A DNA stretch of 64,000 nucleotides from Candidatus Bathyarchaeota archaeon (lineage in GTDB: Archaea > Thermoproteota > Bathyarchaeia > Bathyarchaeales > Bathycorpusculaceae): the NCBI GenBank assembly GCA_026014585.1, contig JAOZIA010000022.1:62001-126000 (forward strand), given 5' to 3'. The translations under genes and the position numbers were made by a program. The notes under the pieces are model-generated. The model was not told the origin of the DNA. It did not search any database and was given only the letters and a program-made list of their open reading frames with translations. Positions 51,065 through 61,800 of this stretch are shown piece after piece (the first letter of the stretch is position 1; every line of letters begins with the position of its first letter).

Positions 51065-52963
51065 TTAGGGAATACGCTGCCGAAGCAATTTACCTACAAG
51101 TTCAGGGTTGGCTTTACCTCGAACTTCCTTCATCACGGCACCCATCAACAAACCAAACGCGCCTTTGCCCAACTTCTCAATAGCCGCTTGGTTTTGGGTG
51201 ATAACTCGGTCAATGATGAGTTTAAGGTCAGCCTCAGAGAGCATCTTCAGACCCAAAGCTGCAACCGCGTCCTCAACGGTTTTGTTCTGATTCTTGGCAA
51301 GCCATGAGAACACGTCGGCAAGGGATTCCTTAGCCAGTTGTCCAGAACCCACAACACTAAAAATCGCCTTTATCGTGCCATCATCAACGTTTTCAACGTC
51401 CACACCATCACGTTTCAGCGCCTTAATGGTTTCCGTTAGAAACACCGAAACAGTAGACGCTGCCACTCCACTTTCCTTCACCACAACCTCAAACAGACCG
51501 CCATATTCGGAGTCAACCAGCTGTTTGGCAAGTTTCTCGTTGAGCCCATACTGCTTCATTAGCCGCGACAGTTTCTTTTCTGCTGGTTCTGGCAGGTTTG
51601 ACTGGATGTTTTCTACGAGTTCAGGGGTGATTTGCAGGGTGGGAATGTCAGTTTCAGGATACATACGGGCTGCTCCTGGGCGGGGTCGCATGTATCGGGT
51701 TGTGCCGTCATCTTTGGCGGTTCGAGTTTCCTGCGGAATACCAATGCAGACTTGTTGTGCACGTTCAACAACGGCTTTGAGTGCGTCCTGCGTGTTCTCC
51801 GCCGTGTCGGCAACAAACACCACAGCATCAGCCTCAGAGGCACCGACTGCTTTTCGTAGTGCATCGGTTTCTTCTGGCGTAATTCCATAGTTTGTGAGTT
51901 TCTCGTCTGTGTGGAATATGCCGCCGACTCTACCCCAGAATTTGGCGTAATCCGAGAGTTCGCTGCCCAAACGGAAATTCGGCATCAATTCATGACCAGT
52001 CAAGCCTGCAAATCCTGCAAGTTTGACGGCTAGGACTTTTTGATTTTTATCTACGGCTTTGCGGATGACTTTGCTTTTTGTGTCTTTGAAAATGCCTGTT
52101 AAGTCAACGAATTCTGGTGTTAAGGTTTGGGGTGTGATGCCTCGTTTTTTGAGTTCTTCTTTGATTGCGATTAAGTTAAGTTGACGCTGAACCTCATAAT
52201 CCACAACGGTAGAGATTAACTCAAGTTCCTGAACACCCTTAATCTCAATAAGCGCGCCGTTTGGCAAGGACACGTTTAGGTCTTGACGAATCGTGCCCAA
52301 ACCGCGCATGACTTTTCCTGTGTCACGTAAAATTCTGCCAATCGCAAACGCGACTTCCTGAGCCTCCATGGGCGAGTAAATCACAGGAGCAGTAGCAACC
52401 TCAATAAGCGGAATCCCCAATCGGTCGATGCGGTACCTTATGGTTTTGCCATTATCCATCGTGCCAGTTTTACGTGCGGCATCTTCTTCTAGGCTTGCGG
52501 CTTGCATCGGAATGATTTTGTCGCCGACTGTAATGTGACCATCCAACGCGATAATGCAGGTACGCTGAAAACCAGTGGTGTTTGAGCCGTCAATCACGGT
52601 TTTACGCATAACATGAACCTCATCCACGGGCTGCATATTCATCATAAGCGAGGCAGTCAGGACGACCGCGACGGCGTCGGCGTTGATTGGGTGGGGCGGT
52701 TCCTCATCCATTTCGACAAGGCATGCACTTTTGCGGTTAGCTTCGTAGAGGACTTTCATGCCTTTTTGAAACTCAAAATATGCAGCAGGGTCAACCTGTC
52801 CCAGTTCGCTCTGAGTTGGGCGCAATCTACGTAGGAAAGTGATTTCTGGTTGTTCTTTGAAGAGTTCGGGTTTGCAGCTGCAGAACAGTTTGGAGTCCAC
52901 GTTTAGCTGCTGGTGAATTTCCAAGCCAACTTTTAAGCCGACTTTTGCATAGTCAATTGCCAT
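51065..52963 (-). CDS. gatE: Glu-tRNA(Gln) amidotransferase subunit E
   Basis: The start is the ATG at 52963, with GGAGG well placed and the family N-terminus AIDYAKVGLKVGLEIHQQLN; a longer frame reads through this site. The 632-residue protein has FCSC for zinc, EMDEEPPHPIN, TGFQRTC and a C-terminal GatB/YqeY-type tail (FGLLMGAVMKEVRGKANPEL). With GatD it converts Glu-tRNA(Gln) to Gln-tRNA(Gln), an archaea-only route. It lies one base after gatD. Confidence 0.95.
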   Translation of the reverse strand: MAIDYAKVGLKVGLEIHQQLNVDSKLFCSCKPELFKEQPEITFLRRLRPTQSELGQVDPAAYFEFQKGMKVLYEANRKSACLVEMDEEPPHPINADAVAVVLTASLMMNMQPVDEVHVMRKTVIDGSNTTGFQRTCIIALDGHITVGDKIIPMQAASLEEDAARKTGTMDNGKTIRYRIDRLGIPLIEVATAPVIYSPMEAQEVAFAIGRILRDTGKVMRGLGTIRQDLNVSLPNGALIEIKGVQELELISTVVDYEVQRQLNLIAIKEELKKRGITPQTLTPEFVDLTGIFKDTKSKVIRKAVDKNQKVLAVKLAGFAGLTGHELMPNFRLGSELSDYAKFWGRVGGIFHTDEKLTNYGITPEETDALRKAVGASEADAVVFVADTAENTQDALKAVVERAQQVCIGIPQETRTAKDDGTTRYMRPRPGAARMYPETDIPTLQITPELVENIQSNLPEPAEKKLSRLMKQYGLNEKLAKQLVDSEYGGLFEVVVKESGVAASTVSVFLTETIKALKRDGVDVENVDDGTIKAIFSVVGSGQLAKESLADVFSWLAKNQNKTVEDAVAALGLKMLSEADLKLIIDRVITQNQAAIEKLGKGAFGLLMGAVMKEVRGKANPELVGKLLRQRIP

Positions 52964-52964
52964 T

Positions 52965-54311
52965 TTATTGTCCTCCTTCATGGATTTTGTCTTGCGGACG
53001 CGTTCGGGGTGAGAGTTCGCCTGCAATGTTGGTTTTTAGCAGTTTTTTGGCTTCGGTTGGGTTGTTAGTTTGTCCAAGCGCCCACATCAACTTCACCAAA
53101 CCTGTCTCAGGGAACATATCATCCAATGGGACAACACCAAGCGCTTGTAGGTCACGTCCTGTATCGTAAACGTTCATGTTAACCCGTCCCCAAATGCACT
53201 GCGATGCCAACGCAACAACCACCTCTTTTTCAGCTGCGCGTTTTAAGGCGTCAAAGCAGTATTTGCTAACGTGCCCCAAGCCTGAGCCTTCCAGCAAGAT
53301 GCCTTTTATGCCCTGCTCCACGTACCAGTCAATAACTGCGGGGTCAAAGCCAGGATAAAACTTGAGCAGCGCGACTTTTTCGCAGAAGTTGGGTTTTAGA
53401 ACCAGCTTTTTTGAGGCATCACGTTTCTGGTAACGGTCAGTTAACATAGCAACCTTTTGGTTTTCCACACGCACAATTGGGAAATCATTAACCGCTTTGA
53501 AGGTGTCGCGGCGGCTGGTGTGGCATTTACGAACCCGTGTGCCCCGATTAATAATTATAGCTGTATCTGAGACTGTTTCGTGCATGGCTAAGCCAACCTC
53601 TGCAAAGGGTGCTTCACCTGCCGTTTTCACGGCGCCGATTAGGTTGGTTGCTGCGTCGCTGCTGGGGCGGTCTGAGGAACGCTGGGCCCCCACAAGCATC
53701 ACAGGAACGGGCAGGTTCTGCAATGCAAAACTGAGCGCGGCGCTGGTGTATGCCATTGTGTCAGTCCCATGACCAATAACTATACCGTCAATATCGGAAG
53801 TGATGCTGGCAGCGACAGTTTGCGCCAGTTCTGTCCAGTTTTTTGGAGTTAGGTTTTCGCTGTAAATGCTGTAAACGATTTTTGTGTCCACCTGCGCCAC
53901 GTCCGCGAGTTCGGGAACGACTCCGTAGAGGTCGCTGGCGGATATGGCTGAACGAACTGCACCTGTGCGGTAGTCTACGCGACTGGCAATGGTTCCTCCA
54001 GTGCTCATTATAACCACGTGGGGCAGGGCGGGGTTTTGTTGGGGCACGGGCGGCGCGGCGAAGGTGGGTTTTGTGCCTTTTCCAACCTTTTTCACTATCA
54101 CATCGGGGGTTGCGTGGATGCCGATGTTGTAGCCGCTTTTCATTTTGATGACGATGTTATCGTTTACGCTGCCTTCAGCGCGGGGAATTAGGATGCCCTC
54201 GTAGGCACGGTTTTTGCTGGTGACGCTGATTAGGTCACCCACATCACAGTCGGCTGTTTGCAGAAGCTGCAGGGCAAAGCCTTTGTATCCAGAAGTTTGC
54301 AGTTCACTCAT
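52965..54311 (-). CDS. gatD: Glu-tRNA(Gln) amidotransferase subunit D
   Basis: The 448-residue protein has an N-terminal ~90-residue beta domain and an asparaginase-like domain with the catalytic Thr motifs HVVIMSTGGTIASRVDYRTG and IVIGHGTDTMAYTSAALSFA, plus VMLVGAQRSSDRPSSDAATN. It frees ammonia from glutamine for GatE. It is linked to elp3 (3-base gap) and gatE. Confidence 0.95.
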   Translation of the reverse strand: MSELQTSGYKGFALQLLQTADCDVGDLISVTSKNRAYEGILIPRAEGSVNDNIVIKMKSGYNIGIHATPDVIVKKVGKGTKPTFAAPPVPQQNPALPHVVIMSTGGTIASRVDYRTGAVRSAISASDLYGVVPELADVAQVDTKIVYSIYSENLTPKNWTELAQTVAASITSDIDGIVIGHGTDTMAYTSAALSFALQNLPVPVMLVGAQRSSDRPSSDAATNLIGAVKTAGEAPFAEVGLAMHETVSDTAIIINRGTRVRKCHTSRRDTFKAVNDFPIVRVENQKVAMLTDRYQKRDASKKLVLKPNFCEKVALLKFYPGFDPAVIDWYVEQGIKGILLEGSGLGHVSKYCFDALKRAAEKEVVVALASQCIWGRVNMNVYDTGRDLQALGVVPLDDMFPETGLVKLMWALGQTNNPTEAKKLLKTNIAGELSPRTRPQDKIHEGGQ

Positions 54312-54314
54312 AAT

Positions 54315-55922
54315 TTATTTCTCCAAGTTTTTTGAAACGTAAACGCCATCCTGAACGTATCCTAAACGCTTATAATATCTTCTTGTCCCTAAGGCGCTGA
54401 TGACTAAAAGCTTTTTCTTGCCAAAAACCGTCCTTGCCAGCCGTTCCGCTTCAGAAAGTAACTCAACACCAAAACCCCGATGCTGCCAAGCACCCTCCAA
54501 ACGCGCCCCAACAGGCACCAACTGCCCATACACATGAAGCTCCCGCACAATCGCAGAAGGCACAGCAGTAATTTCGGGTCGGAAGGCTTGCTCTGAGGGG
54601 ATTCTAAGCCGCAGATACCCAAGCAATACATCGTTTGTTTTGTCTTCGGCAGATATGAAAACTTCAGTTCCCTCTGATGCGTCGTATGTTTGGTTGTAAA
54701 TTTTGACTTTTTCCAAGTCTGCCTTAACGCCATCTGCCACCAATCGGTGCCCAACTTCGCGGCAACGAATACACCTGCACACACCACCTTGCTCGTGGAG
54801 TTTTTCTTTAGCGAGTTCTCGCAGGTTGCTTTTTTTGACACCAGCCAAAATCAGCCCTGCTGGAATGTCCCGTTGAACACGCATTACTCTGACCCACGGT
54901 GGAATGAACTCTTTTATTTGGGCAATTAGCGTGGCGGCTTCCTCAGTGGTGTATGGGTGGTACTGGTCTTGTTGGTACCATTGGTATGCTTTGGTTCCCT
55001 CGATGACAAGGCATGGGTAAATCTTTATCATGTCAGGCTTAAACTGTGGGTTTTCAAAAATCTGCTTAAACGCTGCCATGTCCTTTTTCATGTCAGAACC
55101 CGGCATTCCAGGCATCATGTGATAAACAATTTTTAGCCCCGAATCCTTAGCTAGCCTTGTAGCTTCAACTACATCTGCTACCGTATGGGTTCTGCCAACA
55201 AGCCTGTAAATGTTATCATCGGGGTTTTGCACGCCCAACTCAATCCGCGTTACGCCCATATCCAGCATCTGGTTAATGTGGGGCTGTTTTGACCAGTCTG
55301 GACGAGTTTCAACGGTAATGCCCACGTTGCGGACTTTGCTGATTTCCGCGTTATCCTTAGCTTCTTCAAGACTGGCCGATTTCTTTCCTGTTATGGCATC
55401 AAGACACCGCTGAATAAACCATGTTTGATACTCAACAGGCGTTGCGGGGAAAGTGCCGCCCATCACGATAAGCTCGATTTTGTCTACTTTGTGCCCAATC
55501 GCTGTGAGTTGTTCGATGCGGGTTTGTACTTGCTGGTAGGGGTCAAAACTGTTTTGTGCTCCACGCATAGCTGCTGGTTCGTGTCCTGTGTAGCTTTGGG
55601 GGCTTCCTGTTGAGGGTCCACCGGGGCAGTACGCACAGGGTTCTGGTTGGGGGCATGGGTAGGGTTGGGTCATGGTGGCGATTACGGTTACGCCGCTGAT
55701 GCCGCGGGTGGTTTTGCGTTTGAGCAGGGGTAAAAGTCGCTGGGTTTCTTGGGGGGTGAGTTGGCTGATTATTTCGCTGCTGCTGGGGACTTTTTCGAGG
55801 TGGTATTTGCCTGCGGTTTTGATTTTTAGGCGGTTTACATCCTCACGTGTGGGTGAGGGCATGGACAGTAGGGTTGTTATGATTTCTCTCAGGGCATCTT
55901 GTTTGTTCACAGGCAGTACCAA
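54315..55922 (-). CDS. elp3: Elp3-type tRNA uridine(34) acetyltransferase (radical SAM/GNAT)
   Basis: The 535-residue protein has a radical SAM domain with the Elp3 signature CPQPEPCAYCPGGPSTGSPQ, VELIVMGGTFPA-like strand and VGITVETRPDW, a C-terminal zinc-type CRCIRCREVGH and a GNAT domain (ELHVYGQLVPVGARLEGAWQ, HRGFGVELLSEAERLA). It makes cm5U at the tRNA wobble base in archaea. The TTG at 55922 has no clear ribosome site; a GTG 12 bases inside is an alternative. It is first in the elp3-gatD-gatE unit. Confidence 0.94.
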   Translation of the reverse strand: MVLPVNKQDALREIITTLLSMPSPTREDVNRLKIKTAGKYHLEKVPSSSEIISQLTPQETQRLLPLLKRKTTRGISGVTVIATMTQPYPCPQPEPCAYCPGGPSTGSPQSYTGHEPAAMRGAQNSFDPYQQVQTRIEQLTAIGHKVDKIELIVMGGTFPATPVEYQTWFIQRCLDAITGKKSASLEEAKDNAEISKVRNVGITVETRPDWSKQPHINQMLDMGVTRIELGVQNPDDNIYRLVGRTHTVADVVEATRLAKDSGLKIVYHMMPGMPGSDMKKDMAAFKQIFENPQFKPDMIKIYPCLVIEGTKAYQWYQQDQYHPYTTEEAATLIAQIKEFIPPWVRVMRVQRDIPAGLILAGVKKSNLRELAKEKLHEQGGVCRCIRCREVGHRLVADGVKADLEKVKIYNQTYDASEGTEVFISAEDKTNDVLLGYLRLRIPSEQAFRPEITAVPSAIVRELHVYGQLVPVGARLEGAWQHRGFGVELLSEAERLARTVFGKKKLLVISALGTRRYYKRLGYVQDGVYVSKNLEK

Positions 55923-55993
55923 TCTATGCTTATTTTTTGGGAATAAATAAAGTGAACTGAAACCAACAAAGGTTTAGACTTGACAAGTTCATG

Positions 55994-56536
55994 CTAAAGG
56001 AACAGTGCCATGCGGAACTCATCAGTGTACCTGCCCTCGTAGTATGTTTCTTTGCGTAAAGTTCCCTCAACCTCAAAACCCAATTTCCTGTAAAGGTTTA
56101 AGGCTCGTTCATTATCAACGTTGACAGTTAACCAGACTTTTTTGAGCCCACGACTTTTGGCAACCCCAATCAGATGCTGGAGTAGCGCGGTGCCTATGCC
56201 AATGTTTTGGTAATCATCATGCACCGTGATAGCTAAGCAGCCCTTATGCTGCAGTGCCTCCATAGAGTTAAACTGAAGAGTGGCTGACGCGATAATTCGA
56301 TCTTCTCCTTGAGGAAGACCCATAATGGGCAAAATTGCGTTGTAGTTTATGTTGCTTGTCCAACCTGCGATTCGTTCCCGCGAAAGAGGGGGAATCAAAA
56401 AAGAAACTGTTTGCTCGGATAGGGTGGAGAACATTTCCCAGAGCATTTCTGTGTCACTGGCTACTTCGGGTCTAAAATGGATTTTTGCACCGTTTTTTGC
56501 GGTGAAAGTTGTTTCCCACTCAAAAGGGTAAACCAT
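55994..56536 (-). CDS. GNAT-family N-acetyltransferase
   Basis: The start at the ATG 56536 has GAGG six bases upstream; a TTG 12 bases earlier is open. The product (180 residues) has the acetyl-CoA loop YQNIGIGTALLQHLIGVAKS, LNLYRKLGFEVEGTLRKETY at the end and RFRPEVASDTEM-like start. The substrate could be a protein N-terminus or a small amine. Confidence 0.85.
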   Translation of the reverse strand: MVYPFEWETTFTAKNGAKIHFRPEVASDTEMLWEMFSTLSEQTVSFLIPPLSRERIAGWTSNINYNAILPIMGLPQGEDRIIASATLQFNSMEALQHKGCLAITVHDDYQNIGIGTALLQHLIGVAKSRGLKKVWLTVNVDNERALNLYRKLGFEVEGTLRKETYYEGRYTDEFRMALFL

Positions 56537-56548
56537 AGTATGCCTCAA

Positions 56549-57111
56549 GAGGATTAAGTATGCATAAAAGTGGCGAATTTAGTAATAAAGTTTTCAAAAT
56601 AGAAAATAAACGTGGATTAACTGAAACTGATTTACATCCAGTTTTGTCCGGGTTTGCGTTGCAGAACAACACGTTTTTCGTAGTTGCGTCTTGCTCTGTT
56701 TTTGGGGCTGGGAGATACTCTCTCGTGTGCCTCAATTTTTGGCGTTTGGTTCCGGACTTTTCCAGCTTTTGATAATGAACCGTGAGTTGGCATTTAATGC
56801 ACCTTCCTCCATAAATCAGAAATGTCCCTCTTAAAGGTTCCCATACAAATTCCCTCAATAACACCCCCTTAACTGCACGCTCCCATCAGGCAAAATACTC
56901 ATTTTTTGATGTGAAATGCGCCATTACGGGACCTGCCCCCTATAGATTTTGCCCTGAATTCCGAATAGGAACCAAATAGCCTGCAATAGGTAGTTTGTAT
57001 TTTACAAGGCATATTTTTAGCCTTCTTTCTTGCATCTGTTTTGTTTATAAGTTATTTTACCCTTAATTTTAAATAAATAGTTTGCATGAATGATGTTATG
57101 GGAACCCCCCG
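56549..57111. other. Intergenic stretch with only weak open frames
   Basis: No gene is well supported in this ~560-base gap. A minus-strand frame at about 56550-56864 encodes a possible Cys-containing peptide (GRCIKCQLTVHYQKLEKS, NVLFCNANPDKTGC) and could be a small decayed gene, but its start and end are unclear. The right part is AT-rich and should hold the promoter of the ParB-like gene. Confidence 0.3.
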
Positions 57112-57894
57112 ATGAGTTTGCGGTTAAACCCTCTATACGAGAAACTTCTGCCCCAAATGAGCGAAGAAGAGTTTACCGAGCTTAAAGCCTCAATCCAAGC
57201 CGAAGGGCAACATTACCCCATCATCGTTAACGAAGACTTGGAAGTTCTCGATGGGCACCACCGCTTCCGTGCCTGCACAGAACTCGATATTGAACCCGAT
57301 TTTGAAGTACGTAAATTTGACGACAAACTACACGAAAAAAAATTTGTCATAGAAGCAAACCTGCGCAGGCGACACCTGAACAATTTTCAACTGGTTGAAT
57401 TGGCGGTTCCGCTTTTAGAGATTGAAAAGGCCCTCGCAAAACAACGGCAAGTCCAAGGCGGCAAGGCAGGCAGGGACCTGCAATTAGGGTTAGCGCCAGA
57501 TGACGCTAAGCCCGAGCCTGTTTTTAAGGCTAAAGCAACTGAGGTTGTTGCCAAAAAAGCGGGTTTGTCAACACGCACGTTTGAGCGGGGTAAAAAAATT
57601 ATTGAAAACGCCAGCGAAGGCGATAAGCAACGGCTCAGGGATGGTAAAGTAAGCATCTCCAAAGTCTACCAAGACATCACCTCCAGCCAAAAACCCTCCG
57701 AACCTGAGCGTGAACTTAAATCTCCCTCCGCGTATGACCTGCAAAATCAAACAAACTTGCAAGCAGTTCTTGAGCAATTGGAGCGGCATCAACTGTTTTG
57801 TCCAGACTGCGGCAATGCAATGTTTGAATGCAGCAAATGTCACAAAACCCTGCAGGCACTGCTTAAATCCAAGGACCCCCCAGAAAATCAGTGA
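57112..57894 (+). CDS. ParB-like nuclease-domain protein with zinc ribbon
   Basis: The 260-residue protein has a ParB/Srx-type N-terminal domain: EFTELKASIQAEGQHYPIIV, EVLDGHHRFRACTEL and FVIEANLRRRHLNNFQLVEL. A KorB-like HTH follows (EVVAKKAGLSTRTFERGKKI), and the C-terminus carries CPDCGNAMFECSKCHK. ParA is not nearby, so a regulatory or DNA-binding role is more likely than plasmid partition. It is followed closely by a ferredoxin gene. Confidence 0.8.
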   Translation: MSLRLNPLYEKLLPQMSEEEFTELKASIQAEGQHYPIIVNEDLEVLDGHHRFRACTELDIEPDFEVRKFDDKLHEKKFVIEANLRRRHLNNFQLVELAVPLLEIEKALAKQRQVQGGKAGRDLQLGLAPDDAKPEPVFKAKATEVVAKKAGLSTRTFERGKKIIENASEGDKQRLRDGKVSISKVYQDITSSQKPSEPERELKSPSAYDLQNQTNLQAVLEQLERHQLFCPDCGNAMFECSKCHKTLQALLKSKDPPENQ

Positions 57895-57905
57895 GGACGG
57901 CTGAA

Positions 57906-58097
57906 ATGAAAGCTTATATTTTGCCTGAAAAATGCATAAAATGCCGCGTTTGCCGCGCCGCCCGTGCCTGCCCTTTGAATATTATTTTTAAAATTGATAG
58001 TGATGAGCCCTCCATTGTGGATTCTGGGCAATGTCATGGTTGTGGTGACTGCACAGAGGCTTGCCCAGTTCATGCCGTAGTGTTAAGAGAGGGTTAA
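57906..58097 (+). CDS. 2x[4Fe-4S] ferredoxin
   Basis: The 63-residue protein begins at the ATG 57906, just after GAGGA. It has CIKCRVCRAARACP and CHGCGDCTEACP; the first motif has one extra residue pair compared with the usual CxxCxxCxxxCP, so the first cluster may be altered. It lies 11 bases behind the ParB-like gene. Confidence 0.85.
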   Translation: MKAYILPEKCIKCRVCRAARACPLNIIFKIDSDEPSIVDSGQCHGCGDCTEACPVHAVVLREG

Positions 58098-58103
58098 CAA
58101 GCC

Positions 58104-58754
58104 TTACTGTTCAAGTATGTGTGTGATTAGCCTATGTTCTGCTTTTCTTAAATGCTCAACAACTGTAGAGTCTACCAGCCCCAGTTTTTTTGCAAGTTCC
58201 TGAGACGAAATTTTTCTGGGAATATCATAGTAGCCTGCTTGGTATGCTGCGATTAGTACTTCACGTTGCTTTTCTGTTAACTGGTTTAGTGGTGAAGTTG
58301 GCGAGAACTCTGCATCCGCTAGCAGAACCACGCGGTAGTGTAGTTCCATTGTGTTCATTCCCTCAATGAACTTTTTAACTTGGTTTTCATTGCCTAGGAA
58401 AGAAAATTTTATTTTTCCATCTTTTACGCCCATGGGTGGAAATAGAAAGCCGCTTTCTATGTCTGTTAAACTTAAAACTGAGGATAGGCTTGGTCCGCTG
58501 CGTAGGAAGACTATGAATGTGCTTTTTTTTTCTTTTTCAAGCACTTGGGCTTCAACTAGTAGTCCGCCTTCGAGTAGTTCTTGCCCTTTTGAGTTGGGGT
58601 CTTTGAATTCTACTCGTACGATTGCAGCGAATTCTTCGGGAGTATGCCTTAAAAAGTATAGAAGGTCTAACGCTTTTATTTTTTTGAATGGTGGTAATTC
58701 TATGCCTGCTTTGTGAATTTCTTTTTCGGGAATTTCAATGATTAATCGTCGCAT
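58104..58754 (-). CDS. HTH_10 (bacterio-opsin activator-like) regulator
   Basis: The 216-residue protein has a variable N-terminal sensor-like domain and a C-terminal HTH_10 domain (LTEKQREVLIAAYQAGYYDI, KISSQELAKKLGLVDSTVVE, HLRKAEHRLI). It is divergent from the large MMPL transporter, and a 14-bp palindrome lies between them, so it probably regulates that gene. Confidence 0.85.
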   Translation of the reverse strand: MRRLIIEIPEKEIHKAGIELPPFKKIKALDLLYFLRHTPEEFAAIVRVEFKDPNSKGQELLEGGLLVEAQVLEKEKKSTFIVFLRSGPSLSSVLSLTDIESGFLFPPMGVKDGKIKFSFLGNENQVKKFIEGMNTMELHYRVVLLADAEFSPTSPLNQLTEKQREVLIAAYQAGYYDIPRKISSQELAKKLGLVDSTVVEHLRKAEHRLITHILEQ

Positions 58755-58798
58755 GGTTAACCATAATTATATGTGTGTTCATATATGTTTTTGTAAAC

Positions 58799-58812
58799 CC
58801 GAGTATACTCGG
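58799..58812. promoter_or_regulatory. 14-bp perfect palindrome between regulator and transporter
   Basis: CCGAGTATACTCGG is an exact palindrome 45 bases from the regulator start and 68 bases from the transporter start. Its location makes it a good operator candidate for the HTH_10 protein. Confidence 0.55.
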
Positions 58813-58879
58813 TAGAATCTTAATCCAATAGAGCACCATTTTTATTGAGACTAAAAATTAAACAAACCCCTCGAACAGG

Positions 58880-61800
58880 ATGTATCTCTTATTGAAAAAA
58901 ACTAAAATTGGCTCATTTGAAAGGCTCGGTCGAACAATAACCAAGCGAAAATTCAGCATAATCGCTGCTTGGATACTGGTATTAGCTATTGTTCTTCCAA
59001 TAGTTGTGACTGCGACAGGTGTAGCATCATTAACGATGGATACCTTATCAGGCGATGACATGGAATCTGCCAAGGCAAACGACCTTATCACGGCACAATT
59101 CCAAAATTCGGTGTCTAATGATTCACTCATCATTGTCATTTCAACTGATAATGCTGCTTCACTTGGCACTCAACAGTTCATTGAAGAATTAACAAATAGA
59201 ATTAACAGTGATTCCAGCATAACTGGTATCAAAAATATTACTGATGTTTACTCAATTCTGATTCCTGCTCTCAACCAAACAAACGAGGCAGTTTATCTTG
59301 CATATAACGGCGGTAACTTAACGTATAATCTTCTCTACAGTGTTCCCGCTATATACTCAAATGTATGGTATCAAGCATATAACACATCCAAAACCACTCT
59401 GATTTCGGGACTCCAAGAACTAAATCCCACAATTTACACAACAATTGAAAACGCAAACGCAACATACACGCTACTCTACAGTGTTCCAGCAATTTACCTA
59501 AACGTGTGGGTACAAACCTATCAGGCAACCTCTGATGTTGACCTGTCCAATCAAGCAGCTTACCAGCAGACTGCTCTTACCTTGCAGAATGCAGACCCAG
59601 AGGCTTATGCACAATACACTTCGCATTTGCTTGATGCATTTGACGCTACATGGGTAGCAAGCTTCTCTGATCCTGCAACAGCAACCTTAACGCCTGATGT
59701 TCGTGCCTCACTTGCATCGGACATAACCAACCAGCAGTATATCGACAACTTTTTGGGAACAGATGAAGCGGCCAAAGACTTTGCCACTGCCCTGACAAAC
59801 ACTTTTTCACTTGATGACTTCCTAACCAACACACAAGAACAAAACAATGCCCAAATACGTGACTTCTCCATCCAATACATTGCTAATCAATCAGGTTCAA
59901 CTGTTGAGTTTGTTACCGCTGCATACGATTTGGGTATTTCACCCTCTGATGATGCATTTGCCACTTTAGCAGATAACGTGATTTGGCATTCCCAAACTTA
60001 TGGCATGAGCAGTTTCATCGACATGTTCAATGATGTTGCATTTGAGCAAACAGAAAACGTCCTTAAAGACTTAGACGAGACAGCATACAATGATTACACT
60101 TCACACCTGCTCGTCCTCTTTGATGCTCAATGGACGCAGCGCGTTCCAACACAGCCCACGCAGAATTGGATAAACCAAACCGCCTCAGCTGCAGCAAACG
60201 CCACAAACCCCACATTCATAGCTGAGTACCTAAGTGACAGCGAAGAATTCTCTAACTTAATCGCTCAAACTTTAACCTTGCAGGATTTCCTTGATGGAGA
60301 CACGGCCTATACCAACAGCCGCATGAAGGACATAACGGTAAGCTATGTTTCTAACTCATCTGGCTTATCCGAGGAGTTAATCGCTGCAATTTATGGCGCT
60401 GGTGAAAACGCAACATCAAATGCCCTGAAAAGTTTAGCATCAAATATTGTCTCAAACACTGACGCCTACAATGTCGGTCAACAATTTGATGAGTTAATCA
60501 CTTCCTTTGTTTCTCCCTCAAGAGATGTCACGCTTGTCTCCATCACCTTTGACGAATCAGACGACCACAACCTTGTCACAATCCGAGGCATCCTCTCAGA
60601 CATGATAGCCTCAAACCCCGATGGTGTCAGTTCAGCTAAGGTTTCAGGCTCAGATGCTATAGACTATGACTTCCGCGAATCAACGTATAGCGATTTAGAA
60701 CTCATCCTGCCCATAACCATTGTTTTACTGATTGTAGCCACAGGGTTATTTTTCCGCTCCATTGTTACCCCAATTATCACGTTGGGAACCATCGGTGTAG
60801 GTTTGGGTGTTTCTCAGATTTTCCCCTACTTGGTGGGCACCTACATTAACCAAGTTGACTACACTATATCCACTGTGCTCTTAACAGTGCTTATTGGTGT
60901 AGGAACCGATTACAGCATATTCATAATTGCCCGACACCGCGAAGAACGAATTAACTCGCTGCCCGTTTTTGAAGCCATCAAAAAATCCATCACTTGGGCA
61001 GGCGAAAGCATCGTAACCAGCGGCGCAACGGTCATCATATCCTTCTTTGCACTGGCAACAACCTCAATGGTTATGCTTCAAACAATGGGCTTAATCGTGG
61101 GCTTAGGCGTCATCGTCACGCTACTTGCATCATTAACCTTTGCACCTGCATTAACCGCGATTCTTGGTGACAGGATTTTCTGGCCAAACTCAGGTAAACG
61201 CTTCCAACGGTACTCTCAAGGTATCATAGAAAAGAACAAGCGCATGGGCGGATACTTTGCAAAAAGCGGCGCATTCTCTGTTAAACACGACAAAGTAATC
61301 ATACTCTTAGCGATACTGGTTACTGTTCCCGCATTCTACAGTTATGCAACAACTGAACCAACATACAACATGCTAGGCAGCGCCTCAGACAGCTTAGATT
61401 CTGTTGCAGCCTCAAATATCCTAACAGACTCTTTTGGCGGCGGCAGACTAATGCCTACGTATGCAGTGGTGACGTTTACAGAGCCCATTGTAGATGGCAA
61501 CGGCGTTTTTAATATGGGTGAAATGGCTACGCTTGATAGCATTTCCTCTATGATAGCTGGCTATGAAGGTATTCAGGAAGTAACTGGACCAACAATGCCG
61601 TACGGTCAAACAGTTGCGTATCAAACAATAACCAATGCTTCCGACTCAACAACCTACAACAGCATGCTCAGCAACATAGGCGCAGACAACAAGTCAGCAT
61701 TAATAACCATAAGATTCACCATTGACCCCTACTCCACAGAAGCCCTCACTTGCGCCCAAGACATCCGCACAACTATGCACGCAGACTACGACAACGCTGC

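Noticed and set aside
51294-51890. Ser-rich 198-codon plus-strand frame
   Set aside because: It is antisense to gatE; the Ser/Thr-rich composition is typical of a shadow frame.
56560-56772. 70-codon plus-strand frame in the gap before the ParB-like gene
   Set aside because: It lacks a ribosome site and coding character. The antisense frame is little better.
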